A DNA stretch of 64,000 nt from Catellatospora vulcania (GTDB lineage Bacteria > Actinomycetota > Actinomycetes > Mycobacteriales > Micromonosporaceae), in contig NZ_WARX01000001.1 in the NCBI RefSeq assembly GCF_009720385.1, positions 682,001-746,000 on the forward strand, given 5' to 3'. Positions 42,263-51,569 of this stretch are shown piece after piece. The notes beneath the pieces are model-generated. The model was given only the letters and a program-made list of their open reading frames with translations, had not been told where the DNA came from and did no database searches. Both the position numbers and the translations under genes were made by a program. Position 1 is the first letter of the stretch. The number at the start of each line of letters is the position of its first letter.

Positions 42263-44956
42263 ATGAGCGCGACACTGGCGCCCACCGACCTCGTGCTCGA
42301 CTTCGCCGACATCGACGCCGGGATGCTGTCCGTGGTCGGCGGCAAGGCCGGCAACCTGGGCGTGCTGACCCGGGCCGGGCTGCCCGTGCCGCCGGGGCTG
42401 TGCCTGACCACGCAGGCCTACCGGGTGGTCGCCGACACGGCGCACCTCGACGAGATCCACGAGGCGCTGGAGCGCACCGCGCCCACCGACGTGCCCGCGC
42501 TCACCGCGCTGGCCGGACGGGCGCGGGCGGCGCTGCTGGCCGCGCCGATCCCATCCGGCATCGCCGCGGCGGTCGCCGCCGGATACGCCCGGCTCGGCGA
42601 CGGCGTGCCGGTGGCCGTGCGCTCCTCGGCCACCGCCGAGGACCTGCCGTTCGCCAGCTTCGCCGGGCAGCAGGACACCTACCTCAACATCGTCGGCGAG
42701 GAGGCGGTCGTCGACGCCGTACGCCGTTGCTGGGCGTCGCTGTGGACCGACCGGGCCGTGGTCTACCGGGCCACCAACAACATCGACAACCGCACGGTGC
42801 GGCTGGCCGTGGTCGTGCAGCGCATGGTCGACTCCGCGGTGGCCGGGGTGCTGTTCACCGCGAACCCGGTCACCGGGCACCGCCGCCAGGCCGTCATCGA
42901 CGCCAGCCCCGGCCTCGGCGAGGCCGTCGTGTCCGGGGCGGTCAACCCCGACCACTTCGTGGTCGACACCGCGGCCGGGGTCATCCTCGACCGGCGGCTG
43001 GGCGACAAGCGGCTGGCCGTCCGGGCGCTGCCCGGCGGCGGCACCGAGCACGTGGCGCTGCCCGCCGGCAGCGACACCGCCTGCGTCACCGACGCGCAGG
43101 TGCTCGCGCTGGCCGCGCTCGGCGACCGGGTCGAGGCGCACTACGGCGCGCCGCAGGACACCGAGTGGGCCATCGACGGCGACGGGACGCTGTGGCTGAC
43201 CCAGGCCCGTCCCGTCACGACCCTGTTCCCGCTGCCCGAACACGCCCCGGCGATCGGCGCGGACACCCGGGCGTACTTCTGCTTCAGCGTGGCCCAGGGG
43301 CTGTACCGTCCGATCACGCCGATGGGCATGGCCGCCTTCCGGGTGCTGGCCTCGTCAGCCTCGCGCCTGTTCGGCTTCGGCGTCGCCGACCCGCTCACCG
43401 GGCCCGCCGTGTTCGCCCCCGCCGGGCAGCGGATGTTCATCGACCTCACCGCCGCGGTACGCAGCACCGTGGGCCAGGCCCTGATCCCGAAGATCCTCGG
43501 GGTCATGGAGGCACGCTCGGCGGCGATCTTCCGGGAGCTGTTCGAGGACCCGCGGTTCTCGGTGATCCACCGTTCGCGCCTGCCGTTCGTGCGGCGGGTC
43601 GGCCGGGTGGCATTACAGCACCGGGTGCCGATGAAGCTGGTGCAGGCGCTGGTCAAGCCGCAGCGCGGCCTCGCCGCGGTGGACCGGGTCGGGGCCGAGC
43701 TGGAGAGCCGGCTCGTCGCACCGCAGCGGGCCACCGCCGCCCAGCGGCTGGACTTCGTCGAGACCGTGCTCGGCACCGAGGTCATCCCGCTGCTGCCGCG
43801 CGTCATGCCGGTCGCCGCGGCGGGCTTCGTCGCGCTCGGCCTCGCCGACAAGCTGCTCGGGGCCGACGCCGCGGTCGGCGACGTGCAGGCCGTGCTGCGC
43901 GGCATCCCGCACAACGTCACCACCGACATGGACCTGGAGCTGTGGCACCTGGCCGTCCGGCTGCGCGCCGACGAGGGCACGGCGCGGCTGTTCGGTTCGG
44001 CGAAGGTGGACGAGCTCGCGCACCGGTACACCGCGGGCGCCATGCCCGCCGCGGCGCAGGCCGGGATCGCCGAGTTCCTGGCCCGGTACGGCCACCGCGC
44101 CGTCGCGGAGATCGACATGGGTATGCCGCGCTGGTCCGACGACCCCCGCTACATCCTCGGCGTGCTGGCCAACTACCTGCGGATGGACCCCGCCGACGGG
44201 GCCGCGCTGACGCCTGACCGGCTGTTCGCCCAGGGCGCGGCCGAGGCCGAGGCGATGGTCGACACGCTGGCCGGGCGGGCCGCCAAGCGCAGCCGGTTGC
44301 GCGGCAGGATGGTGCGGGTCCTACTCGGCCGGGCACGGCTGCTGGCCGGGGTGCGCGAGCTGCCGAAGTACCACATGGTGCGGATCATCGCGGCCTGCCG
44401 GCAGCAGGTCGGGCTGGTCGGGGCGGAACTGGCCAAACAGGGGCGGCTCGCCGAGGCCGACGACGTGTTCTTCCTCGACCTCGCCGAGGCGCGGGCCGCA
44501 CTGTCCGGAACGGACCAGCGCGAGCCGGCGCAGGCGCGCCGCCGGGCGTACAACGAGGAGCTGCGCCGCCGGCACATCCCGCGGGTGCTGCTGTCCGACG
44601 GCACCGAACCCGCGGCGAAGCAGGCCGCGGGCAGCGCCGACGGTTCGCTCACCGGCACGCCGGCCTCGGCCGGCCGGGTCGCGGGCACCGCCCGGGTGAT
44701 CCTCGATCCGGTCGGCGCGCACCTGGAGCCCGGCGAGATCCTCATCGCGCCGTCCACCGACCCCGGCTGGACCCCGCTGTTCCTCACCGCGGGCGGCCTG
44801 GTCATGGAGATGGGCGGGGCGAACTCGCACGGGGCGGTGGTCGCCCGTGAGTACGGCATCCCCGCCGTGGTCGGCGTCCCCGACGCCGTCAACCGCATCA
44901 CCACCGGCCAGCAGATCACCGTCGACGGCGCCGCAGGCACGATCACCCTCACCTGA
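42263..44956 (+). CDS. PEP synthase/rifampicin phosphotransferase-like dikinase
   Basis: 897 residues, ATG after GGGGGAAGG. Domain order: ATP-grasp-type nucleotide domain (1-325; VGGKAGNLGVL, AVRSSATAEDLPFASFAGQQDTYLN, SPGLGEAVVSG, WLTQARPVTTL), a helical middle domain (about 335-770) and a swivelling phosphohistidine domain (about 790-897; MEMGGANSHGAVVAREYG with catalytic His856). This is the layout and length of rifampicin phosphotransferases (RPH), and N- and C-terminal parts resemble them. But the RPH middle-domain signature (HQQMMTDAMKPLG type) is absent; here the segment reads VAQGLYRPITPMGM. The phosphate acceptor is therefore unknown. Operon with MarR. Confidence 0.85.
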   Translation: MSATLAPTDLVLDFADIDAGMLSVVGGKAGNLGVLTRAGLPVPPGLCLTTQAYRVVADTAHLDEIHEALERTAPTDVPALTALAGRARAALLAAPIPSGIAAAVAAGYARLGDGVPVAVRSSATAEDLPFASFAGQQDTYLNIVGEEAVVDAVRRCWASLWTDRAVVYRATNNIDNRTVRLAVVVQRMVDSAVAGVLFTANPVTGHRRQAVIDASPGLGEAVVSGAVNPDHFVVDTAAGVILDRRLGDKRLAVRALPGGGTEHVALPAGSDTACVTDAQVLALAALGDRVEAHYGAPQDTEWAIDGDGTLWLTQARPVTTLFPLPEHAPAIGADTRAYFCFSVAQGLYRPITPMGMAAFRVLASSASRLFGFGVADPLTGPAVFAPAGQRMFIDLTAAVRSTVGQALIPKILGVMEARSAAIFRELFEDPRFSVIHRSRLPFVRRVGRVALQHRVPMKLVQALVKPQRGLAAVDRVGAELESRLVAPQRATAAQRLDFVETVLGTEVIPLLPRVMPVAAAGFVALGLADKLLGADAAVGDVQAVLRGIPHNVTTDMDLELWHLAVRLRADEGTARLFGSAKVDELAHRYTAGAMPAAAQAGIAEFLARYGHRAVAEIDMGMPRWSDDPRYILGVLANYLRMDPADGAALTPDRLFAQGAAEAEAMVDTLAGRAAKRSRLRGRMVRVLLGRARLLAGVRELPKYHMVRIIAACRQQVGLVGAELAKQGRLAEADDVFFLDLAEARAALSGTDQREPAQARRRAYNEELRRRHIPRVLLSDGTEPAAKQAAGSADGSLTGTPASAGRVAGTARVILDPVGAHLEPGEILIAPSTDPGWTPLFLTAGGLVMEMGGANSHGAVVAREYGIPAVVGVPDAVNRITTGQQITVDGAAGTITLT

Positions 44957-45020
44957 TCCCGAACCCGCCCCCCGGCACCCCGGCACCCCTGCGGGCCGCC
45001 CGCCGTCCCCGGGCGCCGTC

Positions 45021-45099
45021 CCACCTGCCGCAAGTCTTAAAGACTCGCGGCCTCGACAGGCCGGTGAGACCGCGACTCTTTAAGAGTTGCGGCAGGTGG
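45021..45099. repeat. Large palindromic element R3, copy 1
   Basis: 79 bp with 34-base arms (CCACCTGCCGCAAGTCTTAA... and its near-complement, three mismatches) and an 11-base loop, between the convergent dikinase and DUF6232 genes. Shares the CGCAA-T-TTAAAGA core with copy 2 at 52211. Confidence 0.8.
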
Positions 45100-45121
45100 G
45101 GGCGGGCGGCCGTGGGCGGGG

Positions 45122-45619
45122 TTATTGGCCGAGGGCGCGTTGGAGGGCTCGGTAGATCTTGCCGAAGCGGGCGGCGTCGTCGAGGCGCAGCAGGAGGACC
45201 TGGGTGCCCTGGGTCTCGGCCCAGACCTCGTAGATGGCGTTGCCGCGGTCGTAGCTGTCGTCGACGCGGTGCAGCGCCCACTCCCACAGCAGTGGCACCA
45301 GCCCGAGCACCAGCAGCAGCACGGCCACCAGCAGCAGGGTGTCGCGGGGGAACGGCAGCCTGCCGAGCGCGGCCGCGACGCGGGACTCGCCGTACGCGGA
45401 GGCGATCAACCCGATCAGTGCGATGAACCCGGCGAAGGCGGACAGGATCATCAGCAGGTTGAGGATCCCGCGGCCGGCCGTGCGACGGCGTACCCGCCAG
45501 TCCGGGCGCTCCTGGCGGTGCCAGACGTAACGCAGCTCGTCCAGGCGGAACCGGCGGTCCTCGACCTGGACGTACGTCGAGGTCACCGCAACCGTCTCAT
45601 CACGATAGTAGGTGATCAC
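45122..45619 (-). CDS. DUF6232-type membrane protein
   Basis: 165 residues: a short PH-like N-terminal part (ITYYRDETVAVTSTYVQVED, residues 2-21; DELRYVWHRQER), two membrane helices (about 52-72 and 92-112) and a C-terminal part with YEVWAETQGTQVLLLRLDD. This matches the usual DUF6232 description from memory. Probably a cytoplasmic-membrane protein of unknown role. Divergent from the DUF2203 gene across a structured spacer. Confidence 0.7.
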   Translation of the reverse strand: MITYYRDETVAVTSTYVQVEDRRFRLDELRYVWHRQERPDWRVRRRTAGRGILNLLMILSAFAGFIALIGLIASAYGESRVAAALGRLPFPRDTLLLVAVLLLVLGLVPLLWEWALHRVDDSYDRGNAIYEVWAETQGTQVLLLRLDDAARFGKIYRALQRALGQ

Positions 45620-45698
45620 GACCCCTCCGACGCTTCAGCGTTGTCTTAGGATCGCGCAGAGTGACCAAGTCGTCCGTGAGTGAATCCGGCCCGCCCTC

Positions 45699-45774
45699 GA
45701 TCGTCCGACTTGCCAGGCGCCTGTGCGTATCTTGGTCGCACTTCCGCCCACCTGCCTGGCAAATCGAGCGATCA
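45699..45774. repeat. Nested inverted repeat between divergent genes
   Basis: Outer arms CGATCGTCCGACTTGCCAGG and CCTGGCAAATCGAGCGATC pair with a few mismatches; inside, GTGCG and CGCAC form a second stem around nine bases. Only one copy in the window. Since it lies between two starts rather than two stops, it may be a regulatory or replication-protein site rather than a terminator. Confidence 0.5.
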
Positions 45775-45823
45775 TGGACGGCCCTGGTGCGGTGGGCCGG
45801 CCCGGGGCCGACATACTGGGGTG

Positions 45824-46174
45824 ATGTTCACCCTGGACGAGGCGCGTGCCCGGCTCGCCGCGCTGATGCCGCAGCTCGAAGAGCTCATCGGCGTACGGGC
45901 CGATCTCGCCGAGCTGCGCGCCGATCTGGACACCGGCGGGCACAGCGAGCTGGGCGGGCTGGCCGAGGCGAAGGCCCTCGAGGCGCGGCTCTACGCCGCG
46001 CTGGAGGAGATCGCCGACTCGGACGTCGAGGTCAAGGGCTTCGCCCCGCTGCTGCTGGACTTCCCCGGCGAGCTCGACGGCCGCACGGTGCGCTGGTGCT
46101 GGCTGGAGGGCGACGAGGGCATCGACTGGTACCACCGCAGCGACACCGGCTTCGCCGGCCGCCGCCCCTGCTGA
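45824..46174 (+). CDS. DUF2203 protein
   Basis: 116 residues from ATG 45824 (GTG 45821 also possible). A helical N-terminal half is followed by the diagnostic VKGFAPLLLDFPGELDG and WCWLEGDEGIDWYH, ending GFAGRRPC. Small cytoplasmic family with no known activity. Convergent with the GGDEF-EAL gene. Confidence 0.82.
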   Translation: MFTLDEARARLAALMPQLEELIGVRADLAELRADLDTGGHSELGGLAEAKALEARLYAALEEIADSDVEVKGFAPLLLDFPGELDGRTVRWCWLEGDEGIDWYHRSDTGFAGRRPC

Positions 46175-46208
46175 CGGTCGCCTTCGCGGAAGCGGCGCGG
46201 AGGAGGGC

Positions 46209-48503
46209 TCAGCCGGCGCGGTGGGCGCGGGCGGGCATCTGTTCCTGCGGGCGCAGCAGCAGGCCCGCCTGGGCGGCGGGGAGCGGGCGGGACAGCAGGT
46301 AGCCCTGGCCGAGGCGGCAGCCCAGCGAGCGCAGGGTGGCGCGCTGGTCCTCGGTCTCGATGCCCTCGGCGATGGCGACCAGCCCGAGCGAGTCGGCGAT
46401 GGCCAGGATCGCCCGCACGATGCTGAGGTCGAGGTGGCCGCCCCCGGCACCGGTGACCCCGCTGACGAACGACTTGTCGATCTTCAGGATCTCGATCGGC
46501 AGCCGCTTGAGGTAGCTCAGGTTCGAGTACGCCGTGCCGAAGTCGTCGAGCACCAGGTGCACCCCGGCCGCGCCGAGCGCCCCGGCGTACTCGGTGACCT
46601 CGTGTCGCAGGTAGCTGTGTTCGGTGATCTCCAGCCAGATGTCGGCGGGGTGCAGCCCGGCGGCCCGGATGACGTCCAGGGTGCGTTCGGCGGCGCGGGA
46701 CTGGTGCAGCTGCACGGGGGAGAGGTTGACGCTCATGCCCAGGCCCCGGCCCTCGGGCAGGCGGTGCCACTGGGCGAGCTGGCGGCACGCCTGGGCCAGC
46801 ACCCACTGGCCGATCTCGACGATGGCCCCGGTCTCCTCGGCCAGCGGGATGAACACGTCCGGCGGCACCGTGCCGTGGTGCGGGTGGGTCCAGCGCAGTA
46901 GCGCCTCGAAGGCGACGATGGCACGGCTGTCGAGCGCGAAGATCGGCTGGTACGCCAGGTGCAGCTGGCCGCGGGTCTGCGCGAGCAGCAGCTCGGCGCG
47001 CAGGTCGAGCCGGTCGCGGGAGCGGTGCGAGGCGTCCTCGTCGAACACCTCGACCTGGCCGCTGCCGCGGGCCTTGGCCACGTACATGGCCGCGTCGGCG
47101 TCGCGCAGCATGGTGCTGGGGGTGGCCTTGCCGCGTACGCCGAGGACGCCGCCGATGCTGGCCGAGACGTGCACCTGCTCGCCGCTGACGATGAGCCGGT
47201 CGTCCAGGTCGGCGCAGACCCGGGCCCCGATCTCGGCGACCTCGGACAGCTGCTTGACCCGGTCGAGCACGATGACGAACTCGTCGCCGCCGAACCGGGC
47301 GAGCAGGTCGTCGGGGCGCACGCTGGCGCGCAGCCGGTCGGCGACCTGGAGCAGCAGCTCGTCGCCGGCCTCGTGGCCGAACAGGTCGTTGACGGCCTTG
47401 AACCCGTCGAGGTCGCAGAAGAGCACGCCGACCCGGGTCGGGTCGTCGGCGGACAGCAGCGTGTCGAGGTGCGACACCAGGGCGCTGCGGTTGGCCAGGC
47501 CGGTGAGCGGGTCGCGGGTGGCCCGGTCGGCGAGCGCGCGATACAGCTCGGCGTTGGTGAGCGCGACGCCGAGGTAGTTCGCGAAGATCGTCATGATCTC
47601 GAGGGTGCCCTGGGTGAACGGCCGGGAGCGTTCGCGTCCGGCGCACAGCAGCGTGGTCGCGCCGTTCTCCCGCGAGACGGCGACCTTCAGCATCTCGGGC
47701 AGCCCCGCGTCGCAGGCGGGCAGGTCGTCGAGGCTCCTGGCGGCGACCGGCCAGAGTGCGGTCAGCTCGGGCGGCAGGCCGCGGTGGGCGCGCAGCTGCC
47801 CCTGCCCGCCCTCGACGGTGACCACCCAGGCCCGGTCCGCGTCGGTGAGCCGGCGCAGCAGCTCGGCGGCCTCGTCCAGCAGCGGCTCCACCTCCAGGTG
47901 GCGGGCCAGCAGGTGGCCGTAGTGGGCCAGCTGCTCGATGATCGCGTGGCGCTCGCGCTCTTCGAGGGCCATGTGCAGGCGCGCCGCGACCGAGGTCAGC
48001 ATGCGCAGGTCCGCGACGGCGAACGGCTGGTCGAGGCTGCGGAACAGGATGAGCAGGGTGTCGGCGTAGGGGTCCGCCGACAGCGGGATCCACGCGGCCG
48101 ACCGGATGCCCAGCCCCGCCACCGAACCCGGGGCGTCCCCGCCGGACACGTCGCCGTGCAGGGCGGTCGGCTCGACGGTGGCCAGCGTGCGGCGCACGGC
48201 TTCACCGACCGGCCAGCCCTCGGTGTACGCCGGGTCGTCCTCGGCCAGCCCGCATGAGCCGGACACGATGAGGCGGTCCCCGCTGACCCGGGCCATGCAG
48301 ACGACGTCGGCGAAGAAGGCGTCGGACAGCACGTTGAGCATGTCGCCCATCAGCTCCGCCGACCCGGCCGGGCGGCCGAGCAGGTCGAGCAGCTGGATGA
48401 GCCGCGTGGTGTCGCGGTAGGCGTCGCGGGCCGCGTCGACGGCCTCGGCCAGCTGCCGTCTGAGCTGCTCGGTCTCGCTGTCGTCGGGCACGGCGGCCGT
48501 CAC
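46209..48503 (-). CDS. GAF-GGDEF-EAL cyclic-di-GMP enzyme
   Basis: 764 residues, cytoplasmic. A short coiled coil at the start, two GAF-like sensor domains (about 35-185 and 195-340), a GGDEF domain (about 345-500) with intact RFGGDEF (403-409) and an EAL domain (about 515-760) with EAL at 533-535, then VNLSPVQL, EITEHS, DDFGTAYSNLSYLK, KIDKSF and IAEGIETE. Both catalytic sets look complete, so it could make and degrade c-di-GMP. The gene overlaps the FIST gene stop by four bases, so the two form one signalling unit. Confidence 0.92.
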   Translation of the reverse strand: MTAAVPDDSETEQLRRQLAEAVDAARDAYRDTTRLIQLLDLLGRPAGSAELMGDMLNVLSDAFFADVVCMARVSGDRLIVSGSCGLAEDDPAYTEGWPVGEAVRRTLATVEPTALHGDVSGGDAPGSVAGLGIRSAAWIPLSADPYADTLLILFRSLDQPFAVADLRMLTSVAARLHMALEERERHAIIEQLAHYGHLLARHLEVEPLLDEAAELLRRLTDADRAWVVTVEGGQGQLRAHRGLPPELTALWPVAARSLDDLPACDAGLPEMLKVAVSRENGATTLLCAGRERSRPFTQGTLEIMTIFANYLGVALTNAELYRALADRATRDPLTGLANRSALVSHLDTLLSADDPTRVGVLFCDLDGFKAVNDLFGHEAGDELLLQVADRLRASVRPDDLLARFGGDEFVIVLDRVKQLSEVAEIGARVCADLDDRLIVSGEQVHVSASIGGVLGVRGKATPSTMLRDADAAMYVAKARGSGQVEVFDEDASHRSRDRLDLRAELLLAQTRGQLHLAYQPIFALDSRAIVAFEALLRWTHPHHGTVPPDVFIPLAEETGAIVEIGQWVLAQACRQLAQWHRLPEGRGLGMSVNLSPVQLHQSRAAERTLDVIRAAGLHPADIWLEITEHSYLRHEVTEYAGALGAAGVHLVLDDFGTAYSNLSYLKRLPIEILKIDKSFVSGVTGAGGGHLDLSIVRAILAIADSLGLVAIAEGIETEDQRATLRSLGCRLGQGYLLSRPLPAAQAGLLLRPQEQMPARAHRAG

Positions 48504-49726
48504 AGGGCGATCGCGGTCAGGGTCGCGTTGTGGTAGCCGGCGACACGGGTGGTCCGGGCGAACTCGCCGTAGGTGTAGAAGCCGAACGTCGCCACGTCCC
48601 CGGCGGCGTCCTGGATCAGCGCCGCCTCCTTCGCGCCCTGCTCCGCCAGCACGTCGAGGCGGGCGACGCAGCTGAACGCGAGCAGCACCGACGCGTCGCG
48701 GCCGGCCAGGCTCCGCCGGACCACGTCGCCGGTGACGCGCAGCAGGTCCTCGGCGCGGCAGGAGACGATCTGCACCGGGGCGTACAGCGGCAGCGGGCTG
48801 AACGTCTTGAGCTGACCGTCCTCGTCGATGTACGCGCCGCGGACGAGCTTGCTGCCGTCGGGCTGGATGAGCCCGAAGGCGTACGCGGACAGGTAGCCGG
48901 GCGCGGGTTTGATCAGGCCGGGGCGTTCGAAGTCGACGTCGTCGTGGAAGTGCTCGCGGAACACCTCCACGGCGTTGCGCCCGGCGATCTCGTGGATCAC
49001 CAGGCCGTCGGACTTGGTGACCAGCAGCGGCAGGCCGACGTCGTGCCAGCCGTGCTCGGCGACGACCGACAGCGGCGTCGGCGAGGCGATCCAGACGGCG
49101 GTGGCCCCGCCGTCGGTCAGCACGTGGTCGTTCTCGAAGACGCAGGTGCGGATGAGCAGGCGGTCGTCGCCGGCGCTGCCGCCGACCACGGGGACCGGCG
49201 CGCCGAGCACCTTGTGCACGCCGTTGAGCAGTTCCTGCTGGTGCCCGGCGAGGCCGGTGGTGAGCAGCAGGAGGGCGGCGTGCGGGGCGGGCTCCGGCCC
49301 GGCGGCGGCGCGGGCGGCGCGGGCCAGGCGCTGGCCGGCGTCGTCGCCGTTCTCGGTGACGCCGGTGACCGAGGCGGTGCCGAAGCGGTACGGCCCGGCG
49401 GACAGCGCGAGCACGGACACCCCGAGCCCGGGGTCGATCAGCCTGCCGTCGTGGAACTGCCCGCTGGTCGTCGCGCCGACCAGGGCCGTCTTGCCGGTCG
49501 CGCGGCGCACCGCGTGCAGCAGGGCGACCAGGTCGTAGGAGACGGAGGCGTACATGATGATCAGCGCCGGAGGCGCGCCGTCCAGCCCGGCCAGGGCCTG
49601 TGCGGAGGCGGCGCGACCGGCCTCGACCGCGTCGGCGGCGTTGCTGTGGCCCACCCCGACGCGCAGCGGCTCGGCCGTGGTGGTGGCGGTCCGCTCGGGC
49701 CGGTACGCGGGATCGTCGACAGCCAT
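48500..49726 (-). CDS. FIST domain sensory protein
   Basis: 408 residues from ATG 49726 (GGGGGTGAGC upstream). FIST N domain (about 18-215; IIMYASVSYDLVALLHAVR, GATTSGQFHDGRL, VVGGSAGDDR) and FIST C domain (about 220-390; GRNAVEVFREHF, CRAEDLLRVTGD, CVARLDVL, ATFGFYTYGEFA). FIST proteins are thought to bind amino acids or other small ligands and are often linked to signal output domains. Here the output, GGDEF-EAL, is a separate overlapping gene. No membrane segment. Confidence 0.9.
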   Translation of the reverse strand: MAVDDPAYRPERTATTTAEPLRVGVGHSNAADAVEAGRAASAQALAGLDGAPPALIIMYASVSYDLVALLHAVRRATGKTALVGATTSGQFHDGRLIDPGLGVSVLALSAGPYRFGTASVTGVTENGDDAGQRLARAARAAAGPEPAPHAALLLLTTGLAGHQQELLNGVHKVLGAPVPVVGGSAGDDRLLIRTCVFENDHVLTDGGATAVWIASPTPLSVVAEHGWHDVGLPLLVTKSDGLVIHEIAGRNAVEVFREHFHDDVDFERPGLIKPAPGYLSAYAFGLIQPDGSKLVRGAYIDEDGQLKTFSPLPLYAPVQIVSCRAEDLLRVTGDVVRRSLAGRDASVLLAFSCVARLDVLAEQGAKEAALIQDAAGDVATFGFYTYGEFARTTRVAGYHNATLTAIAL

Positions 49727-49829
49727 GCTCACCCCCGGTGCCCGGCGCGGACCCGTGCGGGCCGCCTGACCTGGCACTTCACAAAGCGACCATAACGCGC
49801 TAACCGGTCAACCTGCCAAAGATCACGTC

Positions 49830-51515
49830 TCATGGCAGCGCTCCCGCCAGGACCACGATCAGCGGCCCCAGCAGCGGCAGCAGCACCGCGGAGAAGGCGT
49901 AGACGATGGTGTACGACATCAGGGGTGTGGTGTTGCCCGCCGCCTCGCGCACCGCGTCGACCGCGGGCGTGCTGCACTGCTGGCCCGCGATCGAGCCGGC
50001 GACCAGCGGCGCGGGCAGCTTCATCAGGCGGGCGCCCACCCACAGGCTCAGCAGCGCCGGGATCACCGTGACCAGCACCGCGACCACCGGCAGCAGCACG
50101 CCGTACTGCTTGAGCAGCGTGATCGCGGCCGGGCCGGCGCTGAGCCCCACCGCGCAGACGAACGTGGCCAGCCCGAACTGCTGGATCACCTGGGCGGCGG
50201 CGGGGTGGTACTGCCCGTAGGTCGGGTGCCGGGCCCGCAGCCAGCCGAAGAACAGCCCGCTGAACAGGCAGCCCCCGCCGATGCCCAGCGACAGCGGAAC
50301 CCCGCCCATCGGCACCGACAGCTTGCCGACCAGCATGCCCACCACCACGCCGAGCGCGATGAAGCTCAGGTCCGCCTTGATCGCCGGGTTGATCCGCACC
50401 CCCAGCAGCGGGGTGTACGCGTCGAGGTCGTGCGCCGCGCCGGTCAGCCGTACCGTGTCGCCGGTGGTTATGTCGGTCCACGGCTTGACCGGAAGGTCGT
50501 GCTCCATCCGGGACAGGCCGGTGACGAACACGCCCCGCGGCGGGACCTGCCGGTGCAGCCGCTCCAGCGTCCAGCCGCGGTAGCGCGGGTCGGTGATGAC
50601 GACCTCCACGACGTCCAGGCTCAGCGGGTCGCCCCCGGTGCCCAGCGTCTCCGGTCCGATCAGCCGCTCCGCCTGCAGCAGCGCCTCGCGCTCACCGACC
50701 ACGACCAGCCGGTCCCCGTGCTGCAGCACGGTGCCCGGCGCGCACGGGGTGATCTCGCCGCCGCGGCGCAGCCGCTCCACCGCCGCGCCCGTGCCCAGCG
50801 CCTCCGCCAGCTGCGCCAGGGTGCGCCCGTGCGCCTCGGAGACGACGTACACCCGGCCCACGACGCCGGGCACCGCACGGGCCGTGCTGTCGGACCGCTC
50901 GGGTTCGCCGCCCAGCTTGCGCCACAGTGCGCCGGCCTGCTCGCGCAGGTCGACGCGCATCAGCATGGGCACGAACTGGCTGGTGAACATGATGAGGGTG
51001 ACCAGGCTGAAGATATAGGCGATCGAGTACGCGGTGGCCAGGTTGGACTGCAGCTCGCGGATCCGCTCGGGGCCGACGGGCAGCGCGCCGATCGCCTCCC
51101 CGGCCGTGCCGAGCACCGACGACGAGGTCGTCCCACCGGCCAGCAGCCCGGCCGCGGTGCCCTGGTCCAGCCGCAGCGCCACGGTCGTCGCGCAGACGAG
51201 GGCGACCAGGGTCACCACCTGGATCACGGTGAACACGGCGTACCGCAGCGCCTTGCGGTTGAGGCTGGCGAAGAACGACGGCCCGGCCAGGTAACCCAGC
51301 GTGAAGATGAACAGCGCGAACGCGACGTTGCGCAGCTCCGGGGTCAGCGTGACGTCCAGCAGGCCGACGGCGAGCGCGACCAGCAGGGTGCCGGCCACCC
51401 CGCCCAGCGTGATCTTCCAGAAGCGCGCCCGGCCCAGCGTGAAACCGGCCGCCAGGCAGCCGAACAGGGCCAGCCCGGGGGTGCTGCGCAGCAGGTCGCC
51501 CAGCCAGTCGAGCAC
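49830..51515 (-). CDS. AspT/YidE-type transporter with two RCK_C domains
   Basis: 561-residue aspartate:alanine exchanger family protein. Two homologous membrane halves of five to six helices (about 8-205 and 382-560) flank two TrkA-C/RCK_C domains (about 220-298 and 300-378; VYVVSEAHGRTLAQLAEA, GWTLERLHRQVPPRG). Conserved GGTTSSSVLGTA and AGQQCSTPAVDAV loops lie in the two halves. Real substrates of most members are unknown. It lies on the same strand as the FIST gene, 103 bp upstream. Confidence 0.88.
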   Translation of the reverse strand: MLDWLGDLLRSTPGLALFGCLAAGFTLGRARFWKITLGGVAGTLLVALAVGLLDVTLTPELRNVAFALFIFTLGYLAGPSFFASLNRKALRYAVFTVIQVVTLVALVCATTVALRLDQGTAAGLLAGGTTSSSVLGTAGEAIGALPVGPERIRELQSNLATAYSIAYIFSLVTLIMFTSQFVPMLMRVDLREQAGALWRKLGGEPERSDSTARAVPGVVGRVYVVSEAHGRTLAQLAEALGTGAAVERLRRGGEITPCAPGTVLQHGDRLVVVGEREALLQAERLIGPETLGTGGDPLSLDVVEVVITDPRYRGWTLERLHRQVPPRGVFVTGLSRMEHDLPVKPWTDITTGDTVRLTGAAHDLDAYTPLLGVRINPAIKADLSFIALGVVVGMLVGKLSVPMGGVPLSLGIGGGCLFSGLFFGWLRARHPTYGQYHPAAAQVIQQFGLATFVCAVGLSAGPAAITLLKQYGVLLPVVAVLVTVIPALLSLWVGARLMKLPAPLVAGSIAGQQCSTPAVDAVREAAGNTTPLMSYTIVYAFSAVLLPLLGPLIVVLAGALP

Positions 51516-51569
51516 CCCGTACCCCCGCCCCGTGAGTTCACCTCATATTAGGACAAAGGTGTATCGCGG

